This document shows positions 1 through 7,657 of a stretch of 14,627 nt of DNA, in pieces (position 1 is the first letter of the stretch; every line of letters begins with the position of its first letter). The stretch is from Clostridia bacterium (GTDB lineage: Bacteria > Bacillota > Clostridia > Oscillospirales > RGIG7773). The notes under the pieces were generated by a model that saw nothing but the letters and a program-made list of their open reading frames with translations, did no database searches and was not told the origin of the DNA. The stretch covers positions 1 to 14,627 of the forward strand of contig JAFZHO010000133.1 in NCBI GenBank assembly GCA_017554835.1, written 5' to 3'. The position numbers and the translations under genes were made by a program.

Positions 1-649
1 CAATCATGGCATCGCAACTCTTTGATAGCTTCAATGCCGCTTTTTGTCTTTCTTCGGTCGCACTACATATTGTATCATTTATTTTGCAATTTGTATATAC
101 CTTTTCTGCATATTTACAACATTTTTTCCAGATTTCAAGGTTTAAAGTGGTCTGGGCAACCATTTCGAAGGGCTTATCTGATAATTCAGGATTATTTTCC
201 GTCCATTTCTCAAAATCCTCATGGTCTTTAAATACGTAGGAATTCTTATTATAGCTTTTTATTCCTATTACTTCGGGGTGAGTAGGGTCGCCGATAATTA
301 TTACGCTTTTCTGCTCTTTTTCGGCTTTTGAAACGATTTTATGGATTTTTTTAACGAAGGGGCAAGTAGTATCAACAAAATAAATCCCAAATTCCGAAAG
401 CTTCTCCTGCTCCTCTTTCGTAATCCCGTGGGCTCTGATTATGGCAGTTTCTTCTTTTTTAACTTCAGAAACGTCACTTGCAACTCTCACGCCCTTTGAT
501 TTCAAATCCTCGATAATATCGGGATTATGAATGACAGGACCCACCATACAGATATTTTTTTCGCTTTTTTCAACCGTTTCATAAACAAGCTTCATTGCAC
601 GGCTCACGCCAAAGCAAAAGCCCGCATATTCTGCAATCTCTGTTCTCAA
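1..649 (-). CDS. ispH: 4-hydroxy-3-methylbut-2-enyl diphosphate reductase (IspH), 3' end missing
   Basis: The enzyme carries out the last step of the MEP isoprenoid pathway, reducing HMBPP to IPP and DMAPP with a [4Fe-4S] cluster. My translation of the minus strand is open for 216 codons to the window edge. The three cluster cysteines are visible as C12 (GFCFGV), C96 (DTTCPFV) and C195 (NDTICSAT). The substrate-site residues H41 (VIHN), H74 (RAHG), H124 and E126 (DPTHPEV) and T167 (AQTTLN) are also present, almost in E. coli numbering. I chose a TTG start at 649-647: no ATG or GTG lies in this frame before the upstream stop at 673-671, and a GAGGAG ribosome site 8 bases upstream lies inside the end of plsC. 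The gap to plsC is 2 bases, so translation is probably coupled. In many Clostridia this protein is fused to, or followed by, ribosomal protein S1 repeats; that part is outside the window. Confidence 0.95.
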   Translation of the reverse strand, partial: MRTEIAEYAGFCFGVSRAMKLVYETVEKSEKNICMVGPVIHNPDIIEDLKSKGVRVASDVSEVKKEETAIIRAHGITKEEQEKLSEFGIYFVDTTCPFVKKIHKIVSKAEKEQKSVIIIGDPTHPEVIGIKSYNKNSYVFKDHEDFEKWTENNPELSDKPFEMVAQTTLNLEIWKKCCKYAEKVYTNCKINDTICSATEERQKAALKLSKSCDAMI

Positions 650-651
650 AC

Positions 652-1254
652 TTATTTCTCCTCTGACATTTTATATATCTTATCCAAAATATAAACAGAT
701 GCTTTTTTCAAACTTTCTGAATCTTTTTTCTCAAGATTCAATTCCTCATTTTTGATTACGGTGCCGAAATTTATTATCACCTTGCAAAATGGTCTGATTT
801 TTTTATTCTCAATATCAATATAGCAAGGCATAATATCTGCCTTTGACTGATAAGCAAATAAGGCAATTCCCGCTTTTGCGTTCTCGGCATCCTCGCTTTT
901 AAGTCTTGTTCCCTCGGGGAAAATTCCAAGAACCTGATTATCTTTCAGAATCTGAAGTGCCGTTCTCATTGCTTTAAGGTCGGGTTTTCCTCTATTAACA
1001 GGGAATGCGCCAAGAAATCTCGCAAGAGAACCTATGAAAAACCAGGAAAAAATCTCCTTTTTCGCCATAAATCTTACTTCTCTGGGAAGAAAAGAGAAAA
1101 GAAAAACCAAATCCCAGTTAGAAGTATGATTTGCACAGAAAATAAGTGCGCCATCTTTTGGGAAATTTTCTTTTCCGTTGACTTTCATTCTAAAGAATAT
1201 TCTGCAAAATAGTCTCACGAAAAAAAGCAGAATATTATAAAAAAACTTTTTCAT
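652..1254 (-). CDS. plsC: 1-acyl-sn-glycerol-3-phosphate acyltransferase (PlsC family)
   Basis: The protein has 200 residues, a usual size for this family. It should acylate lysophosphatidic acid to phosphatidic acid at the inner face of the membrane. The catalytic HX4D motif is NHTSNWD (H43 to D48) and the substrate-binding motif is FPEGTR (112-117). A second conserved block, FPVNRG, lies at 84-89. The N-terminal 20 residues are hydrophobic and aromatic and are a likely membrane anchor. Its ATG shares one base with the stop codon of cmk (TAATG), which points to translational coupling. The 2-base gap to ispH continues the same unit. The substrate (lyso-PA or a related acceptor) is inferred from the family. 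Confidence 0.93.
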   Translation of the reverse strand: MKKFFYNILLFFVRLFCRIFFRMKVNGKENFPKDGALIFCANHTSNWDLVFLFSFLPREVRFMAKKEIFSWFFIGSLARFLGAFPVNRGKPDLKAMRTALQILKDNQVLGIFPEGTRLKSEDAENAKAGIALFAYQSKADIMPCYIDIENKKIRPFCKVIINFGTVIKNEELNLEKKDSESLKKASVYILDKIYKMSEEK

Positions 1255-1928
1255 TATTTCATATTCTCCCTGATAACGTTCTCAAGAACTTGGATTGATT
1301 TTTCAAAGGTATTTCCCGTAGTATCAACTATTATAGCATCATCAGCAGGTTTTAGTGGCGCTATATCACGGTGGGTATCGTTATAGTCCCTCTTTTTAAC
1401 GTCTTCTAAAATCTGTTCAAAGGTAACGTCCTGACCTTTTTCTATAAGTTCTTTATATCTTCTCTCTGCTCTATCCTCAACGGAAGCAGTGAGAAAAATC
1501 TTTATATCCGCCCAAGGCAGAATAACCGTTCCGATATCGCGACCATCCATTATACAGTTATTTTCCTTTGCGAATTTTCTCTGCATATCAAAAAGGAACT
1601 GACGAACCTCTTTAACCGCAGAGGTTTTAGAGGCATACATAGAAATCTCATTCTGCCTTATATCAGTTGTTACGTCTTTTCCGTTAAGGTAGAATTTTTG
1701 TCCCTCTTCGAAAAATCTTATATCAAGTTGGATTTCGTTAAGATATGGAACAACTTTTTCGCATTCTTCAAGTTTTATACCTTTTTCAAAAGCGTAAAGT
1801 CCCACCATTCGATACATTGCACCCGTATCAATATAAACAAAACCAAGCTTTTTTGCAATGATTTTTGAAATGGTGCTTTTCCCTGCACCTGATGGTCCGT
1901 CAATTGCAATATTTATAAATTTATTCAT
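1254..1928 (-). CDS. cmk: (d)CMP kinase (cytidylate kinase)
   Basis: This cytoplasmic enzyme phosphorylates CMP and dCMP with ATP. It has 224 residues, the normal length for the short bacterial form. The Walker A loop GPSGAGKST is at 11-19. The nucleoside-binding DTGAMYR block is at 34-40, GRDIGT at 129-134, and the Arg-rich lid EDRAERRYKE at 151-160. The ATG at 1928 has a good GGGAGG ribosome site. The stop overlaps the plsC start by one base, and the gap to the flavoprotein gene upstream is 11 bases. The cmk-plsC-ispH order is a familiar Clostridia arrangement. Confidence 0.96.
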   Translation of the reverse strand: MNKFINIAIDGPSGAGKSTISKIIAKKLGFVYIDTGAMYRMVGLYAFEKGIKLEECEKVVPYLNEIQLDIRFFEEGQKFYLNGKDVTTDIRQNEISMYASKTSAVKEVRQFLFDMQRKFAKENNCIMDGRDIGTVILPWADIKIFLTASVEDRAERRYKELIEKGQDVTFEQILEDVKKRDYNDTHRDIAPLKPADDAIIVDTTGNTFEKSIQVLENVIRENMK

Positions 1929-1939
1929 AATATCCTCCC

Positions 1940-3154
1940 TTAGAAAGCGCTTTCCATACCCGCAAGATACCCCGTTGAAAAGGCAATCTGCAAGTTGAAT
2001 CCGCCCGTATATCCGTCAACATCAAGAACTTCCCCGCAGAAATAAAGTCCCTCGTGAATTTTTGACTCCATTGTTTTTGGGTTTATTTCTTTGACGTTTA
2101 CTCCACCTGAAGTAATAATCGCCTCATCAATGGGTCTTTTGCCCTCCACGTGAAATTCAAGATGCTTCAAAAGATAGCAAAGGCGCTGTCTTTCCTCTTT
2201 TGTTATGGTATTTACCTTTTTATCAAAAGGAATTTTTGATAGTTTTATTATCTCGGGAATAAGTTTTGACGGCAGAAGTTTTGAAAGACTGTTTGAAAAA
2301 TCCTTATTAAGATTTTCAGAAAAATCTCTTAAAATTCGTTCGTCAAGTTTTTTCTCATCGAGAGCAGGTTTTAAGTCTATTGAAATTTTATATTCATTCT
2401 CTTTATCTCTTATATGAGAGCTTGCGCTTAAAACAAGAGGACCACTCATTCCAAAATGGGTGAAAAGCATTTCACCAAGTTCGGAATATATAACCTTATT
2501 GTCTTTAATAAGACTTAAGGTAATATTCCTCAAAGAAAGCCCCTGAAGTTTTCTGCATGTATCCTCTCTCATAACAAGGGGCACAAGCGAGGGCTTTATA
2601 TCAGTTACCGTATGGCCCAAATCTCTTGCTACTTCGTAGCCAAATCCCGTACTTCCCGTAAGAGGATAAGACGCGCCTCCCGTTGCAACTATTACTTTAT
2701 CAAAAATATATTCCCCTTTTGAAGTAACAATAGAAAATACATTATCGGATTTTGAGACTTTTTTTACTTCCTCGGTTATGATTCTGACCTTATTATCGGA
2801 AATATATTTTTTAAGCCCGAAAACAATATCAGCCGACCTATCCGAAACGGGAAAAACTCTGTTTCCTCTTTCGGTTTTTAGCTTAATACCAAGATTTTCG
2901 AAAAAGTTCATGGTATCTTCGCTTGTAAAGTTGGAGTAAGCGCTATATAAAAACTTATTATTCACGGGAATATTATTCATAAAGTCTTCCATTGAGCAGT
3001 TATTGGTAACATTGCAACGCCCTTTGCCCGTTATAAGAAGTTTTTTGCCAAGTATTTTATTTTTTTCAAAAAGGGTAACGTTGCCTCCGTAGAAAGCGCA
3101 GGTTCCTGCCGCCATAAGTCCCGAAGCGCCGCCCCCGATTACTGCAATTTTCAT
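1940..3154 (-). CDS. NAD(P)/FAD-dependent oxidoreductase, HI0933/YhiN (BaiN-like) family
   Basis: The protein has 404 residues, a full-length member of the HI0933-type flavoprotein family. The N-terminal Rossmann FAD-binding motif is IGGGASGLMAA (6-16). Family blocks follow: GKGRCNVTN after the N-terminal motif, GGASYPLTGSTGFGYEVA in the middle, then FTHFGMSGP, and the C-terminal FAD-binding GEVLDVDGYTGGFN (374-387). The physiological substrate is unknown for most members; some are annotated as aminoacetone oxidase and one relative, BaiN, has been linked to bile-acid reduction. The gene lies 15 bases behind the regulator gene and 11 bases ahead of cmk, so it is probably co-transcribed. The ribosome site (AAAGGC) is weaker than that of its neighbours. 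Confidence 0.88.
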   Translation of the reverse strand: MKIAVIGGGASGLMAAGTCAFYGGNVTLFEKNKILGKKLLITGKGRCNVTNNCSMEDFMNNIPVNNKFLYSAYSNFTSEDTMNFFENLGIKLKTERGNRVFPVSDRSADIVFGLKKYISDNKVRIITEEVKKVSKSDNVFSIVTSKGEYIFDKVIVATGGASYPLTGSTGFGYEVARDLGHTVTDIKPSLVPLVMREDTCRKLQGLSLRNITLSLIKDNKVIYSELGEMLFTHFGMSGPLVLSASSHIRDKENEYKISIDLKPALDEKKLDERILRDFSENLNKDFSNSLSKLLPSKLIPEIIKLSKIPFDKKVNTITKEERQRLCYLLKHLEFHVEGKRPIDEAIITSGGVNVKEINPKTMESKIHEGLYFCGEVLDVDGYTGGFNLQIAFSTGYLAGMESAF

Positions 3155-3169
3155 ATATTATCTTGCCTT

Positions 3170-4030
3170 TTAGTCATTTTTCTGATAAACGTCATATTCT
3201 TCCCACATTCTTTCAAGTTTATGGAATGTGGCAGAAATTTCGTCCTGCTTTCTGACTCCGATAGCAGCTATAAGCGCATTTATAAGTGATAAAGGTCCAA
3301 CAAGGGAATCCACGAAAGATACCATATCACTTGATGCAGTCAGATGGTTATTCGAGCATTTTATCAATGGTGATTCCTCGCTATCGGTAATCGCAATAAC
3401 GTCTGCGCCGTTATCAAGTGAATACTCCATTGCTCTTATAGTTCTTTTTGAATATCTGGGGAATGAGATACCTATCATAACGTCCCCTTTTTCGATACGG
3501 TGAATCTGCTCATAAATTTCGCTTGCAGAAGTGGTCTGAACGAGTTTTACGTTATCAAATATAAGATTAAAATAAAATCCCATAAAACTTGCAAGAGCCG
3601 AAGAACTTCGAACTCCGAGAATATATATTTTTTTAGCATTTATAAGAGTTTCAACTGCTTTTTCAAAATTATCTTCGCTTGTTTTTTCCATGGTTGCTCT
3701 TATTTTATCAATATCAGAAAGCATAACCCCACGTAAAACACCGCTTTTTGCAATTTTTTCGTTGGCAACTTCGATTCTCTGAACAGACGTCAATTTAGTT
3801 TTGATAAGTTCCTGCAACGCTTTCTGAAGACTTGGGTATCCATCATATCCAAGCTCCGTTGCAAAACGAACAACAGTGGATTCCGAAACACCCACTGCTT
3901 TTCCAAGCTTTGACGCAGTCATGAAAGCCGCTTTATCATACTGCTTTATAATAAAAGCTCCGATAAGTTTCTGACCTTTTGAAAATTTCTTATAATTATC
4001 TTCTATTTTTTTTAATAAATCCTTTGGCAT
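3170..4030 (-). CDS. MurR/RpiR family transcriptional regulator
   Basis: This is a DNA-binding regulator of the type that senses phosphorylated sugars. The N-terminal helix-turn-helix domain (about residues 1-77) includes KLGKAVGVSESTVVRFATELGYDGYPSLQ. A C-terminal SIS sugar-isomerase fold (about 125-250) includes IYILGVRSSSALASF and GDVMIGISFPRYSKRTIRA. I chose ATG at 4030 (286 residues) because GGGAG lies 8 bases ahead of it; a TTG 6 bases further upstream is only 2 bases from that site. The gene is first in the block that runs into the flavoprotein, cmk, plsC and ispH genes. The ligand cannot be told from sequence. It may regulate its own promoter, but the housekeeping genes downstream make a simple sugar operon unlikely. 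Confidence 0.9.
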   Translation of the reverse strand: MPKDLLKKIEDNYKKFSKGQKLIGAFIIKQYDKAAFMTASKLGKAVGVSESTVVRFATELGYDGYPSLQKALQELIKTKLTSVQRIEVANEKIAKSGVLRGVMLSDIDKIRATMEKTSEDNFEKAVETLINAKKIYILGVRSSSALASFMGFYFNLIFDNVKLVQTTSASEIYEQIHRIEKGDVMIGISFPRYSKRTIRAMEYSLDNGADVIAITDSEESPLIKCSNNHLTASSDMVSFVDSLVGPLSLINALIAAIGVRKQDEISATFHKLERMWEEYDVYQKND

Positions 4031-4036
4031 TTTCAA

Positions 4037-4140
4037 AACTCCCTAACCTAATACGATATTTTCGCACTTTATATTTTAAATAATATTTTTAAAAAATGCA
4101 AGTAATTATTCAAAAAATTGCAAAATTTCCTGCAAAAATG
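4037..4140 (-). promoter_or_regulatory. AT-rich promoter region of the RpiR-family gene, with three TTGCA repeats
   Basis: Reading the minus strand, TTGCA occurs three times as a direct repeat (plus-strand TGCAA at 4097, 4119 and 4131), spaced 22 and 12 bases. The copy nearest the gene is followed 17 bases later by TAAAAT, a plausible -10 box, although TTGCAT is a poor -35. The repeats could be an operator for the adjacent regulator; this is inference from position only. Confidence 0.3.
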
Positions 4141-4172
4141 AAAGCTCCCCGTTTTTAAAAACGGAGAGCTTT
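4141..4172 (-). terminator. Intrinsic terminator of the decarboxylase operon
   Basis: This is a 32-base dyad with 16-base arms (AAAGCTCcCCGTTTTT against AAAAACGGaGAGCTTT) starting 11 bases after the OadA-type stop codon. The single C/A mismatch on the plus strand becomes a G-U wobble in the minus-strand RNA. It is followed by TTTCATTTTT in that direction, so it should end the five-gene transcript. Confidence 0.75.
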
Positions 4173-4183
4173 ATTTCTTTTAA

Positions 4184-5581
4184 TTAAATTACAGGGTGAA
4201 TTTTGTTTTCTTTATCAGAATGTTCTATATCAACTTTGTATTTCTCTGCTTTTCTTTTTTCAAAGAATTTTTCAGCAACCTGGCCAAACAAAGCGTATGA
4301 AAGAACGTCTTCATCCTGCTCTGCGTATTTTTCAACTTCTTTTCTCAAAGTTTCAAGTTCAGGTTTGATTAAATCTGCAGGGCGGCAAGTGATAGGTTCT
4401 TCGTCGCCGATAATCATTTTTCTAAACTCATCATCAATAGGAGCAGGAGTTGTTCCGTATTCGCCTTTTACGATACCTTTGAACTCTTTTGTAACAGTTT
4501 TGTATCTGCCGAATAAAACGTTGAAAACTGCCTGAGTTCCAACTATCTGAGAAGAAGGAGTAACAAGTGGTGGATATCCTGCCTCTGCACGAACTCTTGG
4601 CACTTCTTTCAATACTTCTTCGTATTTATCTTCCTGACCTGCCTGTTTAAGCTGAGAAACAAGGTTTGAAAGCATTCCGCCGGGAACCTGATATAAAAGC
4701 GCATTAACGTCAACGCCAAGAACTTTTGGATTAAGAAGACCTGACTCCATATATTTCTCGCGGATAGGAGCAAAAAATTCTCTTACCTCGTTTAGTTTTT
4801 TAAGGTCAAGACCTGTATCAAATTCTGTTCCCTGAAGAGCTGCAACGATTGGCTCAGTTGCGGGCTGAGAAGTTCCAAGTGCAAGTGGTGAAATTGCAGT
4901 ATCAATAATATCGCAACCTGCTTCAACTGCTTTTATTATAGACATTGAAGCAACGCCTGCAGTATAGTGAGTATGGAACTCTACGGGGATTTTAATGCTT
5001 TCTTTAAGCGCTTTTACCAAATCGTATGCAACGTATGGAGTAACAAGACCTGCCATATCTTTTATACAAATTGAATCTGCGCCCATTTCTTCAAGCTCTT
5101 TTGAAAGCTTAACGAAGTTTTCAATGCTATGAACGGGAGAAGTTGTATAAGAGAAAGCAACTTGGCAATGACCGCCCTCTTTTTTAGTTGCATTGATAGC
5201 TGTTTTAAGATTTCTCACGTCATTTAACGCGTCGAAAATTCTTATAATATCAATACCGTTTGCAATTGATTTCTGAACAAAATATTCAACAACGTCGTCT
5301 GCGTAATGTCTATATCCTAAGATATTCTGTCCTCTGAAAAGCATCTGAAGTTTGGTATTTTTTACGTTATCTCTGATAGTGCGAAGTCTCTGCCATGGGT
5401 CTTCGTTCAAAAATCTAAGACAAGCATCGAAAGTAGCGCCACCCCATGCTTCAAGAGCGTGATAACCAACTTCGTCAAGTTTTGTTAATATAGGAATCAT
5501 TTCTTCGGTGGTCATTCTTGTTGCAACCAAAGACTGATGAGCATCACGAAGGACAGTTTCTGTTATTTTAACCTGTGACAT
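4184..5581 (-). CDS. oadA: Oxaloacetate decarboxylase alpha / transcarboxylase 5S-type carboxyltransferase
   Basis: The protein has 465 residues: an HMG-lyase-like TIM barrel plus the conserved C-terminal carboxylase domain, without the biotinyl domain found at the end of longer OadA proteins. It transfers a carboxyl group between an oxo acid (oxaloacetate/pyruvate) and biotin. The metal-site residues are visible as D13 (LRDAHQS), K174 (CIKDMAG, the lysine that is carbamylated in the family), H203 and H205 (FHTHYTAG). FRGQN (82-86) is a family signature. The biotin carrier is encoded separately two genes upstream. The gene is last in the operon, 15 bases behind oadB, with AGGAGG ahead of its ATG. 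Pyruvate carboxylase subunit B is the nearest alternative, but the sodium-pump subunits and the lack of a biotin carboxylase gene here favour a decarboxylase or transcarboxylase. Confidence 0.92.
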   Translation of the reverse strand: MSQVKITETVLRDAHQSLVATRMTTEEMIPILTKLDEVGYHALEAWGGATFDACLRFLNEDPWQRLRTIRDNVKNTKLQMLFRGQNILGYRHYADDVVEYFVQKSIANGIDIIRIFDALNDVRNLKTAINATKKEGGHCQVAFSYTTSPVHSIENFVKLSKELEEMGADSICIKDMAGLVTPYVAYDLVKALKESIKIPVEFHTHYTAGVASMSIIKAVEAGCDIIDTAISPLALGTSQPATEPIVAALQGTEFDTGLDLKKLNEVREFFAPIREKYMESGLLNPKVLGVDVNALLYQVPGGMLSNLVSQLKQAGQEDKYEEVLKEVPRVRAEAGYPPLVTPSSQIVGTQAVFNVLFGRYKTVTKEFKGIVKGEYGTTPAPIDDEFRKMIIGDEEPITCRPADLIKPELETLRKEVEKYAEQDEDVLSYALFGQVAEKFFEKRKAEKYKVDIEHSDKENKIHPVI

Positions 5582-5596
5582 AAAAATTCCTCCTTT

Positions 5597-6781
5597 TTAT
5601 CTATATAATGATAGGAATACCCCTGCTGCAACAGCAGAGCCGATAACGCCTGCAACGTTTGGTCCCATTGCATGCATCAATAAATAGTTATTTGGATTTT
5701 CTTCCTGACCAACTTTCTGGGAAACTCGCGCCGCCATTGGAACTGCAGATACTCCCGCAGAACCGATAAGAGGGTTAATCTTTCCTCCCGTTAATTTGCA
5801 CATTATCTTACCAAATAGTATTCCCACTGCCGTAGCAATAGAAAATGCGATAAGGCCCAAAGCAATAATTCCAAGAGTATCAAGTTTCAGGAAGGTTTCT
5901 GCAGATGCGGTTGCACCAACTGAAACGCCTAAAAGTATTGTTATAATATTGATTAGCTCGTTCGTTGCCGTTTTTGCTAATCTTTCAACCACGCCGCATT
6001 CCTTGAATAAGTTACCAAGCATAAGCATACCTATCAAGGTAGCCGCATCGGGAACAATCAAAGAAACTACGACCGTAACCATTATAGGAAATACGATTTT
6101 CTCTTCTTTTGAAACAGGTCTTGGCTGCTCCATAACGATACTTCTTTCTTTTTTAGTAGTAAGAAGTCTCATAATAGGTGGCTGAATAACGGGAACAAGA
6201 GCCATATACGAATAAGCTGCAACGGCTATTGGGCCAAGCAAATGAGGAGCAAGCTCCTTTGTTACGAATATTGCAGTAGGTCCATCCGCGCCACCGATAA
6301 TACCGATAGCAGATGCCTCGTTTACGCCAAAATTAAAAATATCGGGTAAATATGCTCCCAAAAGAAGAGCTCCGATAAAGGTTACGAAAATTCCTCCCTG
6401 AGCCGCAGCGCCAAGAAGTATACTTTTCGGATTTGAAATAAGTGGGCCAAAATCAGTCATAGCGCCGATTCCAAGGAAAATAAGCGGCGGGTATATACCC
6501 CATTTTACGCCCAGATATAAAAAGTCTAATAATCCTGCCTTGCCTGATAGAAGTCCTGCATAGTCTATATGACCACCCTGGAAAAACTCCTCGTGGAATA
6601 TTCCGGCAAGAGGTAGGTTTGCAAGCAGCATACCAAAAGCAATTGGTATAAGAAGCAATGGCTCAAATCCTTTTTTTATTGCGAGATAAAAAAGAACAAA
6701 CGCAATTGCATACATTATAATATTGCCGACCTGGATTTCGCTAAAAGCAGTGCTGCTTAGAAAATTATTGATTGCTTCCAT
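5597..6781 (-). CDS. oadB: Sodium-translocating decarboxylase beta subunit (OadB family)
   Basis: The protein has 394 residues and is strongly hydrophobic with many membrane segments. In this family the beta subunit decarboxylates carboxybiotin and couples the reaction to Na+ export. The diagnostic motif GIIGGADGPTAIFVT is present, with the key aspartate at D166. Other family blocks are PPLIFLGIGAMTDFGPLI (about 98-115), SVGATASAETFL, and the C-terminal NPLIGSAGVSAVPMAARVSQ. AGGAGG lies 10 bases ahead of the ATG. It sits between the biotin carrier gene (33-base gap) and the OadA-type gene (15-base gap). Confidence 0.95.
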   Translation of the reverse strand: MEAINNFLSSTAFSEIQVGNIIMYAIAFVLFYLAIKKGFEPLLLIPIAFGMLLANLPLAGIFHEEFFQGGHIDYAGLLSGKAGLLDFLYLGVKWGIYPPLIFLGIGAMTDFGPLISNPKSILLGAAAQGGIFVTFIGALLLGAYLPDIFNFGVNEASAIGIIGGADGPTAIFVTKELAPHLLGPIAVAAYSYMALVPVIQPPIMRLLTTKKERSIVMEQPRPVSKEEKIVFPIMVTVVVSLIVPDAATLIGMLMLGNLFKECGVVERLAKTATNELINIITILLGVSVGATASAETFLKLDTLGIIALGLIAFSIATAVGILFGKIMCKLTGGKINPLIGSAGVSAVPMAARVSQKVGQEENPNNYLLMHAMGPNVAGVIGSAVAAGVFLSLYR

Positions 6782-6814
6782 TTAATAGCGTCCTCCTATA
6801 TAACCCGATTAAAA

Positions 6815-7234
6815 TTAACCGATTGTTACAAGAACGTCGCCGGAATTTACGCTTGCACCCTGAGTTGCAACAACAGAGGTAACAGTTCCGTCAACGGGAG
6901 ATACGATATCGTTTTCCATTTTCATAGCTTCAAGAACGCATACTACGTCGCCTTTTTTAACCTGCTGACCGTTTGAAACGTTGATTTTCAAAACGCTGCC
7001 AGGCATTGGAGCAGTGATTTTTTCGCCTGCGCCGGGAGCTGCTGCAGGTGCAGGTGCTGCCGCTGGTGCAGGTGCTGCTGCAGGTGCGGGAGCTGCTACG
7101 GGAGCAGGTGCTGCAACAGGTGCAGGTGCTGCTACGGGAGCGGGTGCTGCAACAGGTGCAGAATATGCTCCGCCAACTTCTTCTACTGCTACTTCATAGG
7201 TTGTTCCGTTTACTGTTATCATATATTTTTTCAT
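6815..7234 (-). CDS. Biotin carboxyl carrier protein with Ala-Pro linker
   Basis: The protein has 139 residues. It is the mobile biotin arm that moves carboxyl groups between the carboxyltransferases and OadB. A short N-terminal segment (MKKYMITVNGTTYEV) precedes an extended linker of seven six-residue units (APVAAP four times, then APAAAP three times, residues 26-67). A biotinyl/lipoyl domain follows, with the attachment motif EAMKMEND and biotin-carrying lysine K105. I chose ATG at 7234 because GGAGG lies 8 bases upstream; a TTG at 7249 overlaps that ribosome site and is not a credible start. It corresponds to the 1.3S subunit of transcarboxylase or the delta/gamma biotin subunit of methylmalonyl-CoA decarboxylase. 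Confidence 0.94.
   Translation of the reverse strand: MKKYMITVNGTTYEVAVEEVGGAYSAPVAAPAPVAAPAPVAAPAPVAAPAPAAAPAPAAAPAPAAAPGAGEKITAPMPGSVLKINVSNGQQVKKGDVVCVLEAMKMENDIVSPVDGTVTSVVATQGASVNSGDVLVTIG
7034..7159 (-). repeat. Seven tandem 18-base units encoding the Ala-Pro linker
   Basis: The DNA that encodes residues 26-67 of the biotin carrier consists of seven 18-base units with small codon changes between units. The first four encode APVAAP and the last three APAAAP. Such arrays can gain or lose units by slippage, which would change the reach of the biotin arm without breaking the frame. Confidence 0.85.
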
Positions 7235-7251
7235 TTTTTTATCCTCCAAAA

Positions 7252-7638
7252 TTATAAAGATTTATTTAGTTGATCTTTTACGCCCATAGAGCCCCAGGAA
7301 TTATTTTTTCCTACTCTTCTGAAGCTTCTTATAATAATATCACTTTTTGAAGCACCTGTTGATGCACAAATTGCAGCGGTTAAAACTGCGATTAATTCTG
7401 CATCGGTTACTTCAATCGCAGAAACAGGAATTGCAACATTTGCGGTTTCACCGTTTTGTTTTTTCTTTCCTACTGAAAAGAAAAATCTCATTACAAATAT
7501 GCAAACCATAATGATTATAAGAACCACAAATACAGTTGATAAACCGTAAGCAGTTGTGAATAATCCTTCTGAAACTGCCTTATCAACAGGCAACGTAACT
7601 TCTGCAGAAGGAGCCACTGCTGTTAAAAAATTCATCAT
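7252..7638 (-). CDS. oadG: Sodium-pump decarboxylase gamma subunit (OadG family)
   Basis: The protein has 128 residues. The subunit anchors the carboxyltransferase part to the membrane pump. One membrane segment lies at about residues 28-55 (VFVVLIIIMVCIFVMRFFF), followed by a cytoplasmic tail. A conserved-looking C-terminal block, DAELIAVLTAAICAST, then IIRSFRRVG, matches OadG-type tails seen in Clostridia. Position supports the call: 19 bases behind the carboxyltransferase gene and 17 ahead of the biotin carrier. GGGAGG precedes a double ATG (MM); either could be the start. Sequence conservation in this family is weak, so topology and context carry much of the call. Confidence 0.85.
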   Translation of the reverse strand: MMNFLTAVAPSAEVTLPVDKAVSEGLFTTAYGLSTVFVVLIIIMVCIFVMRFFFSVGKKKQNGETANVAIPVSAIEVTDAELIAVLTAAICASTGASKSDIIIRSFRRVGKNNSWGSMGVKDQLNKSL

Positions 7639-7657
7639 ATATTTCCCTCCCTACTCA

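Noticed and set aside
6..239. A 77-codon plus-strand open frame at the left edge
   Set aside because: It is opposite ispH, whose minus-strand frame contains all the catalytic residues.
7034..7159. Tandem repeat considered as a CRISPR-like array
   Set aside because: The units are 18 bases with no spacers and are translated as an Ala-Pro linker in a known protein family.
6981..7257. Plus-strand open frames rich in Ala-Gly or Leu-Gln opposite the biotin carrier gene
   Set aside because: They are the antisense of the Ala-Pro repeat; the minus-strand frame has a ribosome site and a biotinyl domain.
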